Below are positions 18,743 through 27,828 of a DNA stretch of 64,000 nt, piece by piece. The stretch's first letter is position 1, and each line of letters begins with the position of its first letter. The notes beneath the pieces were generated by a model, which did no database searches, was not told the DNA's origin, and worked only from the letters and a program-made list of their open reading frames with translations. This DNA comes from a bacterium (GTDB lineage: Bacteria; Electryoneota; JAOADG01): assembly GCA_026417415.1 (NCBI GenBank), contig JAOADG010000008.1, forward strand, positions 124,001 through 188,000, written 5' to 3'. A program made the translations under genes and the position numbers.

Positions 18743-20049
18743 TTGAAAGATATTCTTTACCAGAAATGAAGTCCATATGGACCGATGAAGCAAAATTCAA
18801 GCGATGGTTAGAAGTAGAACTGACTGTTCTCCAAGTTCGAGAAGAAATGGGGATTTACAACATTCCTATCGGCACTACAGACAATCTAAAAAAACAGATT
18901 CAAATTGATATCACGAGAATTAATGAAATTGAAAAAACGACCAATCACGATGTAATAGCATTTGTTACTCAAATAACAGAAAACTGTGGCACATTGGGAA
19001 GATACATACATTATGGACTTACAAGCAGCGATGTAATTGATACTGCATTGGGAATGACCTTACGAGATGGTTGCAATATTTTAGAAGAAAAACTCCAAAC
19101 GTTAATATCAACTTTACAACAAACCGCTTTACAACATCGAAGTACGATAATGATGGGCAGAACCCACGGGATGCACGCTGAACCAATAACATTTGGGATA
19201 AAAGTTGCTGGCTGGGTAGATGAGTTGAATCGAAATTTAGCACGTTTCAATCGTGCAAAGGAAGCAGTTTCAGTGGGAAAATTATCTGGTGCAGTTGGTA
19301 CTTACTCATTGTTGACGCCTGAGATTGAATTGAAAGTAATGAAAAAGTTAGGGCTTAAGGTTGCATCTCATTCTACACAAATTGTTCCAAGAGACCGCTA
19401 TGCTGAACTTTTATCAGTGTTTGCTTTGATAGGCGGTGCATTAGAAAGAATTGCTTTAGAGATAAGACACGGACAAAGGAATGAAATCTCAGAATTGTCA
19501 GAACCATTCGGTAAAGGTCAAAGAGGTTCTAGTGCAATGCCGCATAAAAAAAATCCTATCTTATGTGAAAGAATTTGTGGTTGTGCACGGCTTCTAAGGT
19601 CCTACGCATTGGTTGGATTTGAGAATCAAGCATTGTGGATGGAAAGAGATATTTCACATAGTAGTACAGAGAGAATTATCTTACCGGATGCTTTTCAATT
19701 ACTGGATTATATGCTCTATCTTATGAACAAAATAGTCGGTGGGTTGGTCGTTGATACTAATCAAATGAAGCGAATTGTGCGACACTTTTATGATGTACAT
19801 TTTTCACAGAAAATTCTTACTGCACTGATTGATCAAGGATATGGTCGTGATGAGGCCTACACTATAGTACAGAATGCATCTTTTCAAGCAAAAGAAAAAA
19901 AAATTTCTTTATTAACCATAGCGAAAAATAACAATTGGTGGTCATTACCCAATCAAGTAGTTCAAGAGATTTTATCTGTTCGTCCTGACAAATATTGGAG
20001 AAACATTTACAAACGTGCAGGAATACCATTAAAAAGAGGAGGAAAATAA
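18739..20049 (+). CDS. purB: Adenylosuccinate lyase
   Basis: Acts twice in purine synthesis, releasing fumarate from SAICAR and from adenylosuccinate. The fumarase/aspartase superfamily signature GSSAMPHKKNP is intact. Conserved TSSDVIDTA and GRTHGMHAEP segments carry the active-site Ser and His residues. It is 436 residues, like the short bacterial PurB. The TTG start overlaps the htrA stop (TTGA). purC follows 2 bases after the stop, and purS/purQ lie 2 kb downstream, so this is a partial purine operon. Confidence 0.95.
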   Translation: MIERYSLPEMKSIWTDEAKFKRWLEVELTVLQVREEMGIYNIPIGTTDNLKKQIQIDITRINEIEKTTNHDVIAFVTQITENCGTLGRYIHYGLTSSDVIDTALGMTLRDGCNILEEKLQTLISTLQQTALQHRSTIMMGRTHGMHAEPITFGIKVAGWVDELNRNLARFNRAKEAVSVGKLSGAVGTYSLLTPEIELKVMKKLGLKVASHSTQIVPRDRYAELLSVFALIGGALERIALEIRHGQRNEISELSEPFGKGQRGSSAMPHKKNPILCERICGCARLLRSYALVGFENQALWMERDISHSSTERIILPDAFQLLDYMLYLMNKIVGGLVVDTNQMKRIVRHFYDVHFSQKILTALIDQGYGRDEAYTIVQNASFQAKEKKISLLTIAKNNNWWSLPNQVVQEILSVRPDKYWRNIYKRAGIPLKRGGK

Positions 20050-20051
20050 AC

Positions 20052-20759
20052 TTGGAACGGAATAAACTACTTTACGAAGGAAAAGCAAAAAAAATGTTTC
20101 AAACGGATTCTCCGAATCGATTAATTCAGCATTTCAAAGATGATTTAACTGCCTTAAATGGAGCGAAAAAGGGTTCTTTTAACGGAAAAGGAGCCATTAA
20201 TTGCGCCATCAGTGAAATCCTTTTTAAGTATTTAGAAGGGCATTATGTACCTACCCATTACATTGAACGCGCAAATAACACAGATATGGTCGTTAGAAAA
20301 TTAGAGATGTTCCCCATTGAAGTAGTACTGAGAAATATTGCAGCAGGTTCAATGGTAAAGCGTTTCAAAATAAAAGAAGGTGAAGTTCTACAAACTGCAG
20401 TGTATGAATTGTATCTAAAAGATGACAAATTAAACGATCCGATGATTAATGAAAGCCATGCATTGGCTTTTAATTTAGCGACTGCAGAACAAATGCGGAC
20501 TATTGCCCAAATTGCAAAAAAAGTAAATGCATTGTTACGTTCATTTTTTGAACGTAGAAATCTATTACTTGTAGATTTAAAATTGGAGTTTGGCCACATT
20601 GATGGTGAGGTTTATTTAGGGGATGAAATTTCACCAGATACCATGAGAATTTGGGATAAAATTTCCAACATAAAGTTAGATAAAGATCGTTTCCGATTAG
20701 ATTTGGGTGAAATTGATAAAGGGTACAAAGAGATACTAAAACGCATTTCTAACGTGTAA
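20052..20759 (+). CDS. purC: Phosphoribosylaminoimidazole-succinocarboxamide synthase
   Basis: Joins aspartate to CAIR with ATP, making the SAICAR that PurB later cleaves. LLYEGKAKKMF at the N-terminus, IEVVLRNIAAGS and LLLVDLKLEFG are standard PurC motifs. The 235-residue length fits. The open frame extends upstream into purB, but the TTG at 20052 has AGAGGAGG about 9 bases ahead, so this start is well supported. It is immediately followed by psd. Confidence 0.95.
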   Translation: MERNKLLYEGKAKKMFQTDSPNRLIQHFKDDLTALNGAKKGSFNGKGAINCAISEILFKYLEGHYVPTHYIERANNTDMVVRKLEMFPIEVVLRNIAAGSMVKRFKIKEGEVLQTAVYELYLKDDKLNDPMINESHALAFNLATAEQMRTIAQIAKKVNALLRSFFERRNLLLVDLKLEFGHIDGEVYLGDEISPDTMRIWDKISNIKLDKDRFRLDLGEIDKGYKEILKRISNV

Positions 20760-20760
20760 C

Positions 20761-21414
20761 ATGGGTGTCACTAAACACGGTCTATCGGTACTCATCCCAA
20801 TTCTTTTAATAACAATCGTTTTGTGGATGATTGCACGAATCCATTCTGGTTGGTGGTGGGCTGGTTTTGGTATCTTTCTTTTATTTTTCCTTTTTTCGTT
20901 GTGGTTTTTTAGAGATCCATACCGAAAGATTAGCGATGATCCTCTAACCATTGTATCACCTGCAGATGGAAAAGTGATAGAAATTGCAAAAGAACAGTCC
21001 GATCCCTTCATCAAAGAACCAGTTTTAAGAATTTCCATTTTTCTATCTGTTTTTGATGTACATGTAAATCGTAACATTACGGATGGTATTGTCCATTCAA
21101 TTGAGAGGTCCAAAGGAAAATATTTAGTAGCATACCATCCTCGAGCGATGTACGAAAATCATCGGTTACGCGTCAATGTCATTTCTGATTATGGAAAAGT
21201 TGCTTATACACAAGTTACAGGTGCAATTGCGAGAAGAATTGTATGCACACTTAAAGAAGGACAAAAGGTGAAAAAAGGAGAGCGGTATGGAATGATACGA
21301 TTCGGTTCAAGAATGGACATCTTTCTTCCTATGGAGAAGGTGGATGTACAAATTCAAGAAAAGGAGAAGGTTAAAGGAGGTGCTACTATTCTTGCAAGGT
21401 GGAAAAATTCTTGA
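20761..21414 (+). CDS. psd: Phosphatidylserine decarboxylase proenzyme
   Basis: Makes phosphatidylethanolamine from phosphatidylserine in the inner membrane. It is a short (217-residue) psd of the archaeal/FCB type. Two N-terminal membrane helices (about residues 8-50) precede the SPADGKV and FDVHVNR motifs; H101 of the latter is in the catalytic region. The self-cleavage site is G182-S183 in RFGSRMDIFLP, where the Ser becomes the pyruvoyl group. It sits between purC and pssA, so the two consecutive phosphatidylethanolamine steps are embedded in a purine cluster. Confidence 0.93.
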   Translation: MGVTKHGLSVLIPILLITIVLWMIARIHSGWWWAGFGIFLLFFLFSLWFFRDPYRKISDDPLTIVSPADGKVIEIAKEQSDPFIKEPVLRISIFLSVFDVHVNRNITDGIVHSIERSKGKYLVAYHPRAMYENHRLRVNVISDYGKVAYTQVTGAIARRIVCTLKEGQKVKKGERYGMIRFGSRMDIFLPMEKVDVQIQEKEKVKGGATILARWKNS

Positions 21415-22166
21415 ATAATGTTATCAGTATAATTCCCAGTATAGTTACATTACTGAATTTGTTGTTAGGTTTTGTTGCTATTGTCACTGCAGGTTTTAAT
21501 CAATTGTTATTGAGTTCTTGGTTAATTGTTTTTGCGGCGATTTTTGATTTTTTTGATGGTAGAATAGCACGATTATCCAAAGTATCAAGTAGATTTGGTG
21601 CTGAACTCGATTCTTTAAGCGATGTAGTCAGTTTTGGAGTAGCACCCTCAATGTTGATGGTAATGTATTTACTCAGCATTTTTTCATTACCTCAATTTCA
21701 AATCATTGATAAATATTTTCAGATTTCTATTTTTTTATGTTTTCTTCCTGTGATGGCAGGTGCATTACGTTTGGCACGATACAACATCACACAAGCGGTA
21801 GATTTAAACAAAAAAAGTGATTTCATCGGGTTGCCGATTCCTATGTCTGCTTTATTGCTCACTTCATTTGTAATGTTTCATTTATCTACCCATGTTTTCA
21901 AAGATACTTTTTTCTTGCAATTCTCAATTTTAATCGTTTTAGTTACATTTTTAATGATAAGTCAAATACGGTATAAAACTTTTCCCAAAATCTCTTTTAC
22001 TCCAATTTCAAATGGAATTCAATTCATCCTAAGTATCATACTTTTAGCAATTATTTGTATTAAACCCAATGTGATGTTATTCCCTGTGATGATGGTGTAT
22101 TTGATGAGCGGAATTTTGATTACAATCTATGAAAAATTAAGCAGAAAATCCGAAGATAAAGTATAA
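21399..22166 (+). CDS. pssA: CDP-diacylglycerol-serine O-phosphatidyltransferase
   Basis: Produces phosphatidylserine, the substrate of the adjacent psd. It is an integral membrane protein with about seven to eight hydrophobic helices. The CDP-alcohol phosphotransferase signature D-x2-D-G-x2-A-R-x8-G-x3-D-x3-D is complete (FDFFDGRIAR ... GAELDSLSD). The GTG at 21399 gives the coordinates used. A TTG at 21411, overlapping the psd stop as TTGA and with GGTGG 8 bases upstream, may be the real start. It overlaps psd either way. Confidence 0.93.
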   Translation: MEKFLNNVISIIPSIVTLLNLLLGFVAIVTAGFNQLLLSSWLIVFAAIFDFFDGRIARLSKVSSRFGAELDSLSDVVSFGVAPSMLMVMYLLSIFSLPQFQIIDKYFQISIFLCFLPVMAGALRLARYNITQAVDLNKKSDFIGLPIPMSALLLTSFVMFHLSTHVFKDTFFLQFSILIVLVTFLMISQIRYKTFPKISFTPISNGIQFILSIILLAIICIKPNVMLFPVMMVYLMSGILITIYEKLSRKSEDKV

Positions 22167-22174
22167 GGAAATCC

Positions 22175-22408
22175 ATGTTGTACGAAGTTCGTGTTTATCT
22201 TAAAAGCGGATTATTGGATCCTCAAGCATCTGTAATTGAAAGCAGTCTGAAACGTTTAGGGTTTGAGGAAATTAAGCAGTTAAAGACGCAAAAAGTGTTT
22301 CTTATACAAGTTGAAGAAGAAACACCAATAGAACGAATTGAAGAAATGTGTAAGCAATTATTGGCTAATCCAGTGATGGAACTTTATCAAATTCATAAGG
22401 TAGAATAA
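22175..22408 (+). CDS. purS: Phosphoribosylformylglycinamidine synthase subunit PurS
   Basis: A 77-residue small subunit of the three-part FGAM synthase (PurS/PurQ/PurL), which bridges the amidotransferase PurQ to PurL. The start YEVRVYLKSGLLDPQA and the central SSLKRLGFEEI are diagnostic of the family. AAGGAA precedes the ATG. It overlaps purQ by one base. PurL is not in this window. Confidence 0.94.
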   Translation: MLYEVRVYLKSGLLDPQASVIESSLKRLGFEEIKQLKTQKVFLIQVEEETPIERIEEMCKQLLANPVMELYQIHKVE

Positions 22409-23094
22409 TGAAACGGGTCGGTGTGGTTCTATTTCCCGGTACGAACTGCGAAGTAGAAACTCTGCGTGCTTACCAAATTCAAGACCGTTTCAATGCGGAA
22501 CTAATTTGGCACAATGAACCACTCCCGAAGGGTTTTGATTTAATCATTTTACCCGGCGGATGGTCCTATGGAGATACTTTAAGAGCGGGGGCTATTGCGC
22601 GTTTTTCCAGGGTAATGGAAGGAGTCGTAGAATTTAGCAAACAAGGCGGTTTGGTCTTAGGAATTTGTAACGGTTTTCAAATTTTAACTGAAGCCGGGTT
22701 ATTGCCGGGTGCATTAGCAAGAAATTCAAAACTAAGATTTCGTTGTGAAACCGTTTTTTGTAAAGTAGAGCATTGTAATAGTCCATTTGTCCGTTCTTTA
22801 CAAGGAAAAATCTATCCGCTACCGATTGCTCACGGCGAAGGTCGTTTCGTGGCGGACGATAAAACGTTAGAACGTCTTGAAGCGAATGGTCAGATTGCTT
22901 TGAGATATTGTAACAATAGAGGAATGGCGACACCAGAAAGCAATCCCAATGGTTCACTTAGAAACATTGCGGGCATTGTAAATCGTGAAGGCAATGTTTT
23001 TGGATTGATGCCACATCCTGAACGTAGAAATGATCCATTGGTTGGAGGTACAGAAGGTGCTGATTTGCTATACAATTGGGTGATGCACCTATGA
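22408..23094 (+). CDS. purQ: Phosphoribosylformylglycinamidine synthase subunit PurQ
   Basis: A class I glutamine amidotransferase providing ammonia for FGAM synthesis. Nucleophile C87 lies in LGICNGFQ, and the His-Glu pair in LMPHPERR. ILPGGWSYGDTLRAGAIA is the PurQ-specific oxyanion region. It is 228 residues, full length. It is translationally coupled to purS by a one-base overlap, and its stop overlaps the next small gene (ATGA). Confidence 0.95.
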   Translation: MKRVGVVLFPGTNCEVETLRAYQIQDRFNAELIWHNEPLPKGFDLIILPGGWSYGDTLRAGAIARFSRVMEGVVEFSKQGGLVLGICNGFQILTEAGLLPGALARNSKLRFRCETVFCKVEHCNSPFVRSLQGKIYPLPIAHGEGRFVADDKTLERLEANGQIALRYCNNRGMATPESNPNGSLRNIAGIVNREGNVFGLMPHPERRNDPLVGGTEGADLLYNWVMHL

Positions 23095-23315
23095 TCGGGC
23101 CTATGGAGATCATTGTAATTGCATTAGTTGCCTTATTTTTATTTCGTGCAGATGAAATTGGATCTTTGCTCCACAAAGCCCGTGAAATTCGGACTAAGTA
23201 TCGAGAATTCAAATATCAAATTACTAAGGACGTATTACAACCCGTTCAGAAAGACATTGAAGAAAGCTTAAAAGATTGTACCAATCCAAATGAAAACAAT
23301 TCAAGAGATAGTTGA
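23091..23315 (+). CDS. TatA/TatB-like small membrane protein
   Basis: A 74-residue protein from the ATG overlapping the purQ stop (ATGA). One N-terminal transmembrane helix (MEIIVIALVALFLF) is followed by an amphipathic, highly charged helix (KAREIRTKYREFKYQI) and a polar tail. This is the TatA/B architecture, and the leading GPMEI matches TatA. The conserved Phe-Gly hinge of TatA is FR here and the LP of KLPEL is replaced, so it is an atypical member. It could serve twin-arginine export or be an unrelated membrane peptide. It overlaps gatA by 26 bases. Confidence 0.55.
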   Translation: MIGPMEIIVIALVALFLFRADEIGSLLHKAREIRTKYREFKYQITKDVLQPVQKDIEESLKDCTNPNENNSRDS

Positions 23316-24699
23316 CGCGGTCAATCGGCAACAGTTGGATCCTTTGGACCGTGTAGAAGAAGCGATCGCTAAACTCACTCGTATTGAACCACTTAATGCA
23401 GTGCGGTTTTTATTAGCTGATTCAGCACGACAGACAGCCATTACTTTACGTGACCGAATTCAAAAAGGTGAAACTTTCCCTTTAGCGGGGGTCATCGTCG
23501 CAGTAAAAGACAATATCGTAACGAAGGGTGATGAAAACACTGCAGCATCTAAAATTTTACAAGGATACCATTCTCCATTTGATGCTACCGCAGTGGAACG
23601 GCTGCGTGCTGCAGGTGCTATCATCCTTGCTAAGACCAATATGGATGAATTTGCAATGGGTTCATCAGGAGAGAATAGTGGCTACGGATTAACAAGGCAC
23701 CCAACTCATTGGAATTATGTCCCTGGTGGTTCTTCCAGTGGTTCTGCAGTGGTAGTTGCTACTGGTGCTGTGGATATATCGTTGGGAAGTGAAACCGGCG
23801 GTTCGGTTAGACAGCCAGCATCATTCTGTGGAATAGTTGGTGTGAAACCTTCGTACGGAAGAATTTCAAGATACGGTCTAATCGCTTTTGCATCATCTTT
23901 GGACCAAATTGGAGTTTTTGGGAAATGTGTTCAAGATGTAGAATTGGTATTATCAGTGTTGGGTGGAATGGATGAAAAAGATGCCACCAGTATCAATAAA
24001 CCTTTTATTCGGATGCACGATGTTTCTTTTTCGCCAGATAAAAATAAAATTGCAGCACTGGATATCCCTAACAAAGATGCTGTTCAAAAAGAGGTACGAT
24101 TGGCTTTTGAAAACGTACTACAAAAACTTCAAAACAATGGGATAACAGTTGAAACCGTTTCTATACCCAGTTTTGATTTATCTGTGGCTATGTATTATAT
24201 CCTTGCTACTGCAGAAGCATCTGCAAATCTGGCAAGGTACGATGGTGGACGATATGGTACCAGGATAGAAAAAGAGGGATTAAGAGAAACTTATCGTGCC
24301 ACGCGTGGATACGGTTTTGGAAAAGAAGTGAAACGAAGAATATTGATGGGTACCTTTGTTCTATCTGCTGGATATTATGATGCGTATTACCGTAAGGCAA
24401 TGAAAGCAAGAAGAAAGATGTCTAACGAGTTTTTTGATGTGATGAAAAATTTTTCAGTTCTTCTACTTCCAACTTCACCAACTACGGCATTTCAAATCGG
24501 TGAAAAAATCAATGATCCCATATCTATGTATTTAAGTGATATTTTTACCATTCCTGCAAATGCTATTGGAGCACCTTCGGTTAGTATTCCAATTGGTAAA
24601 GATGAAAACCATCTACCTATTGGTATGCAAGTAATGGCGAAACCATTTGAAGAAGCAATCATGTTTCGAGTAGCACACTGGTTGGAAACAATCCTATGA
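23290..24699 (+). CDS. gatA: Glutamyl-tRNA(Gln) amidotransferase subunit A
   Basis: The glutaminase subunit of GatCAB, which converts Glu-tRNA(Gln) (and often Asp-tRNA(Asn)) to the amide form. The Ser-cisSer-Lys amidase triad is complete: K73 (VAVKDNI), S148 (PGGSSSGSA) and S172 ([11 protein letters not shown]). It is 469 residues, typical. The ATG lies inside the TatA-like gene and no strong ribosome site is seen, so coupling is likely. gatB follows with a 4-base overlap. The small subunit gatC is not in this window. Confidence 0.95.
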   Translation: MKTIQEIVDAVNRQQLDPLDRVEEAIAKLTRIEPLNAVRFLLADSARQTAITLRDRIQKGETFPLAGVIVAVKDNIVTKGDENTAASKILQGYHSPFDATAVERLRAAGAIILAKTNMDEFAMGSSGENSGYGLTRHPTHWNYVPGGSSSGSAVVVATGAVDISLGSETGGSVRQPASFCGIVGVKPSYGRISRYGLIAFASSLDQIGVFGKCVQDVELVLSVLGGMDEKDATSINKPFIRMHDVSFSPDKNKIAALDIPNKDAVQKEVRLAFENVLQKLQNNGITVETVSIPSFDLSVAMYYILATAEASANLARYDGGRYGTRIEKEGLRETYRATRGYGFGKEVKRRILMGTFVLSAGYYDAYYRKAMKARRKMSNEFFDVMKNFSVLLLPTSPTTAFQIGEKINDPISMYLSDIFTIPANAIGAPSVSIPIGKDENHLPIGMQVMAKPFEEAIMFRVAHWLETIL

Positions 24700-26147
24700 A
24701 TCAATTTGAAGCGGTTATTGGTTTAGAAGTTCATGTGCAACTCCTTACCCAATCCAAGATGTTTTGTGGATGCTCCACAGAATTTGGTCAAGAACCCAAT
24801 ACGTTGACTTGTCCTGTCTGTTTAGCATTGCCGGGTGCCTTGCCTGTACCCAATCGAAAAGCGGTAGAGTTCGCATTGAGATTGGGACTTGCTCTTAACT
24901 GTAAAATCCGCCAAAGAACTAAATTTGATAGAAAAAATTATTTCTACCCGGATTTACCAAAAGGGTATCAAATCAGCCAACATGATGAACCCATTTGCGA
25001 AGATGGCGTATTGCCTATTGTCGTGAATGGGACATCCAAGCGGATTCGTATTCAAAGAATTCATTTGGAAGAAGATGCTGGCAAAAGTTTACATATTGAT
25101 GAAAACTCAACGTTTGTAGATCTGAATCGTTGTGGTGTACCACTTCTGGAAATCGTATCAAAACCAGATTTTCGGCATCCATCGGAAGCATATGCATATT
25201 TATACGAACTTAGGGAATTGGTAAAAAAATTGGAAATATCCAGTGGCAACTTAGAAGAAGGTTCAATGCGTTGTGATGCAAATATCTCACTTCGTAGCGT
25301 AGGGAGTAATGAATTTGGGACAAGAACCGAAATAAAAAATATCAATTCTTTAAGGTTTGTAGAAAAAGCACTAACTGCTGAAATTGAAAGACAAACACAA
25401 ATTTTACTTCAAGGTGGTCGTATTGAACAACAAACCTTAACCTTTGATGAAAAATCAGGGACCAATCGGATATTGAGATCAAAAGAAGAAAGCAAGGATT
25501 ATCGCTACTTTCCGGAACCTGATTTAATTTACTTCACAATACCAGATGAATGGATAAAAGAAGTACAAACTTTTGTTCCTGAATGGAAAAAAATCTATGC
25601 ACTACGAATGGAAAAATATGGAATTTCAGAAAAAGAGGCAGAAGCGTTTACACAATTTCCTGAACTGGGTGAGTATTTTGATGAAGTTATGAACGCTCTT
25701 ACAAGTATTTCAATGGATACTCACATTGAACCCAAAAAGGTTGCACAATGGGTATTAGGAGAAGCACAAGCGTTATTTAAAAGTAGGAATGAAATTCCTC
25801 AAAATTCTTCACTTAAACCAGAACATTTGGCACAAATACTAAAATTTGTATTTAGTAAACAAATTACCAATGCTGTCGCAAAAGAATTAATGGAACGGGT
25901 GTGTACCGAAAAATTCAATATTGAAGAGGTCATTCTACGGGAAGGATTGTTAAAAGAAGCGGACGATTCCATCGTTCATCAATACGTTCAAGAAGTTTTA
26001 GAGCAATTCGCTTCACAGGTCCAAGAATATCGTTCCGGAAAAACTAAAGTATTTGAATTTTTAGTGGGTCAAGTGATGAAACGTTCTCGGGGTAAAGCCG
26101 ACCCAGAAAAAACAAGGAGTATTCTCCGTAGTGCGTTGGATACTTAG
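24696..26147 (+). CDS. gatB: Aspartyl/glutamyl-tRNA amidotransferase subunit B
   Basis: The ATP-dependent kinase/transamidase subunit that activates the mischarged tRNA and accepts ammonia from GatA. The [16 protein letters not shown] start, [11 protein letters not shown] and YRYFPEPDL motifs are diagnostic, and the C-terminal YqeY-like tRNA-binding domain is present. The CSTEFG and CPVCLALPG segments supply cysteines of the GatB zinc site. It is 483 residues. Its 3' end overlaps the PEGA protein gene by 17 bases. Confidence 0.95.
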   Translation: MNQFEAVIGLEVHVQLLTQSKMFCGCSTEFGQEPNTLTCPVCLALPGALPVPNRKAVEFALRLGLALNCKIRQRTKFDRKNYFYPDLPKGYQISQHDEPICEDGVLPIVVNGTSKRIRIQRIHLEEDAGKSLHIDENSTFVDLNRCGVPLLEIVSKPDFRHPSEAYAYLYELRELVKKLEISSGNLEEGSMRCDANISLRSVGSNEFGTRTEIKNINSLRFVEKALTAEIERQTQILLQGGRIEQQTLTFDEKSGTNRILRSKEESKDYRYFPEPDLIYFTIPDEWIKEVQTFVPEWKKIYALRMEKYGISEKEAEAFTQFPELGEYFDEVMNALTSISMDTHIEPKKVAQWVLGEAQALFKSRNEIPQNSSLKPEHLAQILKFVFSKQITNAVAKELMERVCTEKFNIEEVILREGLLKEADDSIVHQYVQEVLEQFASQVQEYRSGKTKVFEFLVGQVMKRSRGKADPEKTRSILRSALDT

Positions 26148-27828
26148 CATTGGCATCTCTTGTCTTGTTTTGAGTTCTATTGTCTATGCTTCACCAGTTG
26201 CAATCTTTTGGCATGGTGAAACCTATCAAGACACTTTAATGATAGAAAGAATCGCAAATCCTATTTCAATTGAATTATCCAAACTTTTTGACTTAATCGA
26301 ACCAGAACTAATTAGAAAACAGTTCCCTAAAGAAATCTTTGAAAATACTCCAATTGCTCACCAAATGTTTTTTACTGCTTATCCTAATGGTACACGTATA
26401 GATGTATTTTTCAAAAAATATGTGAATATCCAAACTGCAGTTGTTTATACCCTTACCGAGACCACGATAGATTCTATTAGATTTCTTTATCCTCTAACTG
26501 GAGTCAATACAGCAGATTGGTTTGAAGCACGTTTGTATTTGCACATTTCTAAAAAGGAAAAAAGGCAAGATATTTTTCTAGGTGGAAATTCAAAAATTGT
26601 TGTTGATGGTTCACCAATTGGTGCGGACGTTTATTTGAACGGAATTTCTACGGGTCAAAAAATTCCATGTACCCTTGATTATTTATTACCTGGTACCTAT
26701 TTGGTAGAAATCATTGGAAACTATTGTGGTGCTGAAAAAGTTCAACTCCTTCCCAATTCTAAAATTGGGGTTACAATTCGTGGAAAACCAACCCCTGCTT
26801 TGTTGGAGGTGTTAAGCGAACCCTCAGGATTAGACATTGAAGTAGATGGAGTTCGTACCGATGTTACTCCCTATTACCGAGAAACTCGGCCCGGTGAACT
26901 AATCGTCTCGGTTGGTGGTGGAAATCGAGAAGTCATTTCTAAGCGTATAGAAATTGGTCCATTAGAGTGGAAAACGGTTTTATTTGAACCTCGGTTAATG
27001 CATCGTGTGATCATCTATTCTAACCCACCTGGCGCTGTAATATACAATGGACCACAAAGAATCGGCGTATCGGGAGATACGCTGCCTTGTTCACCTAAAG
27101 GTGAAACTTGGACAATAGACCATCCACTTGCAAACCCTAAAGATGTGTTCATCGTGGGTTCAGAGGAAGATGTTATTATCCATCACGTAGAATTAAAACC
27201 TGCAGAGGCCTATTTAATTTTAAAAAATTGGTATCCCAGTTCTACGTTAAGATATGCGAATAAATCCTTTCAAGTTACAACTCCAGAAAAATTTCCTATT
27301 TTGGCTGGAATGCAAGAAATTGAAATTGTAACCCCTGGATACAAAACCAAAAGGTTCAAAGTAAATTTGGAACGTGGAGATTCGTTTGAAATCAATGCTG
27401 AACCAATACCCTTACCCAATTGGCGATCTGCTCTTTATTCAATGGCAGTACCAGGCCTTGGGCAAGTTCGAGATGGTGATTGGATCCGTGCAAGCTTGTA
27501 CGGTACACTTTATTTAGCGAGTGCAGTAGGTTGGCTATATACTGAAAAGAAATTGGTAGATGAAATTCATTCTGCGAATCATGCTGAAAGTCAATATAGA
27601 CGAGCATTAAGCGTGCATGATGCCAGATATTGGAGTGCAACTGCAGACAAAAGTTGGCAAAACGCACAACGATATCAAAATCTTAGAAACATTTCTATTA
27701 CTTCTTTTTTTGTGGTATGGGGGGGTAGTGTGTTAGACAGAATTGTTTTTCCATCTCGTCCTGTACGTATTACCACATCAAACGACAAAAGCAGAGTTGA
27801 ATTTAGTTGGACAATAGTACAATGGTAA
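26131..27828 (+). CDS. PEGA-domain and DUF5683-like envelope protein
   Basis: A 565-residue exported protein with an N-terminal signal ([12 protein letters not shown]). The central part has repeated PEGA-type beta modules ([36 protein letters not shown]). The C-terminal 130 residues resemble DUF5683: [19 protein letters not shown] followed by hydrophobic helices. Such proteins are common in FCB envelopes, but their role is unknown; PEGA modules may bind cell-surface polymers. The GTG at 26131 has AAGGAG 11 bases upstream. The SUMF1-like lipoprotein gene overlaps its end, suggesting a shared job. Confidence 0.72.
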   Translation: MRWILSIGISCLVLSSIVYASPVAIFWHGETYQDTLMIERIANPISIELSKLFDLIEPELIRKQFPKEIFENTPIAHQMFFTAYPNGTRIDVFFKKYVNIQTAVVYTLTETTIDSIRFLYPLTGVNTADWFEARLYLHISKKEKRQDIFLGGNSKIVVDGSPIGADVYLNGISTGQKIPCTLDYLLPGTYLVEIIGNYCGAEKVQLLPNSKIGVTIRGKPTPALLEVLSEPSGLDIEVDGVRTDVTPYYRETRPGELIVSVGGGNREVISKRIEIGPLEWKTVLFEPRLMHRVIIYSNPPGAVIYNGPQRIGVSGDTLPCSPKGETWTIDHPLANPKDVFIVGSEEDVIIHHVELKPAEAYLILKNWYPSSTLRYANKSFQVTTPEKFPILAGMQEIEIVTPGYKTKRFKVNLERGDSFEINAEPIPLPNWRSALYSMAVPGLGQVRDGDWIRASLYGTLYLASAVGWLYTEKKLVDEIHSANHAESQYRRALSVHDARYWSATADKSWQNAQRYQNLRNISITSFFVVWGGSVLDRIVFPSRPVRITTSNDKSRVEFSWTIVQW

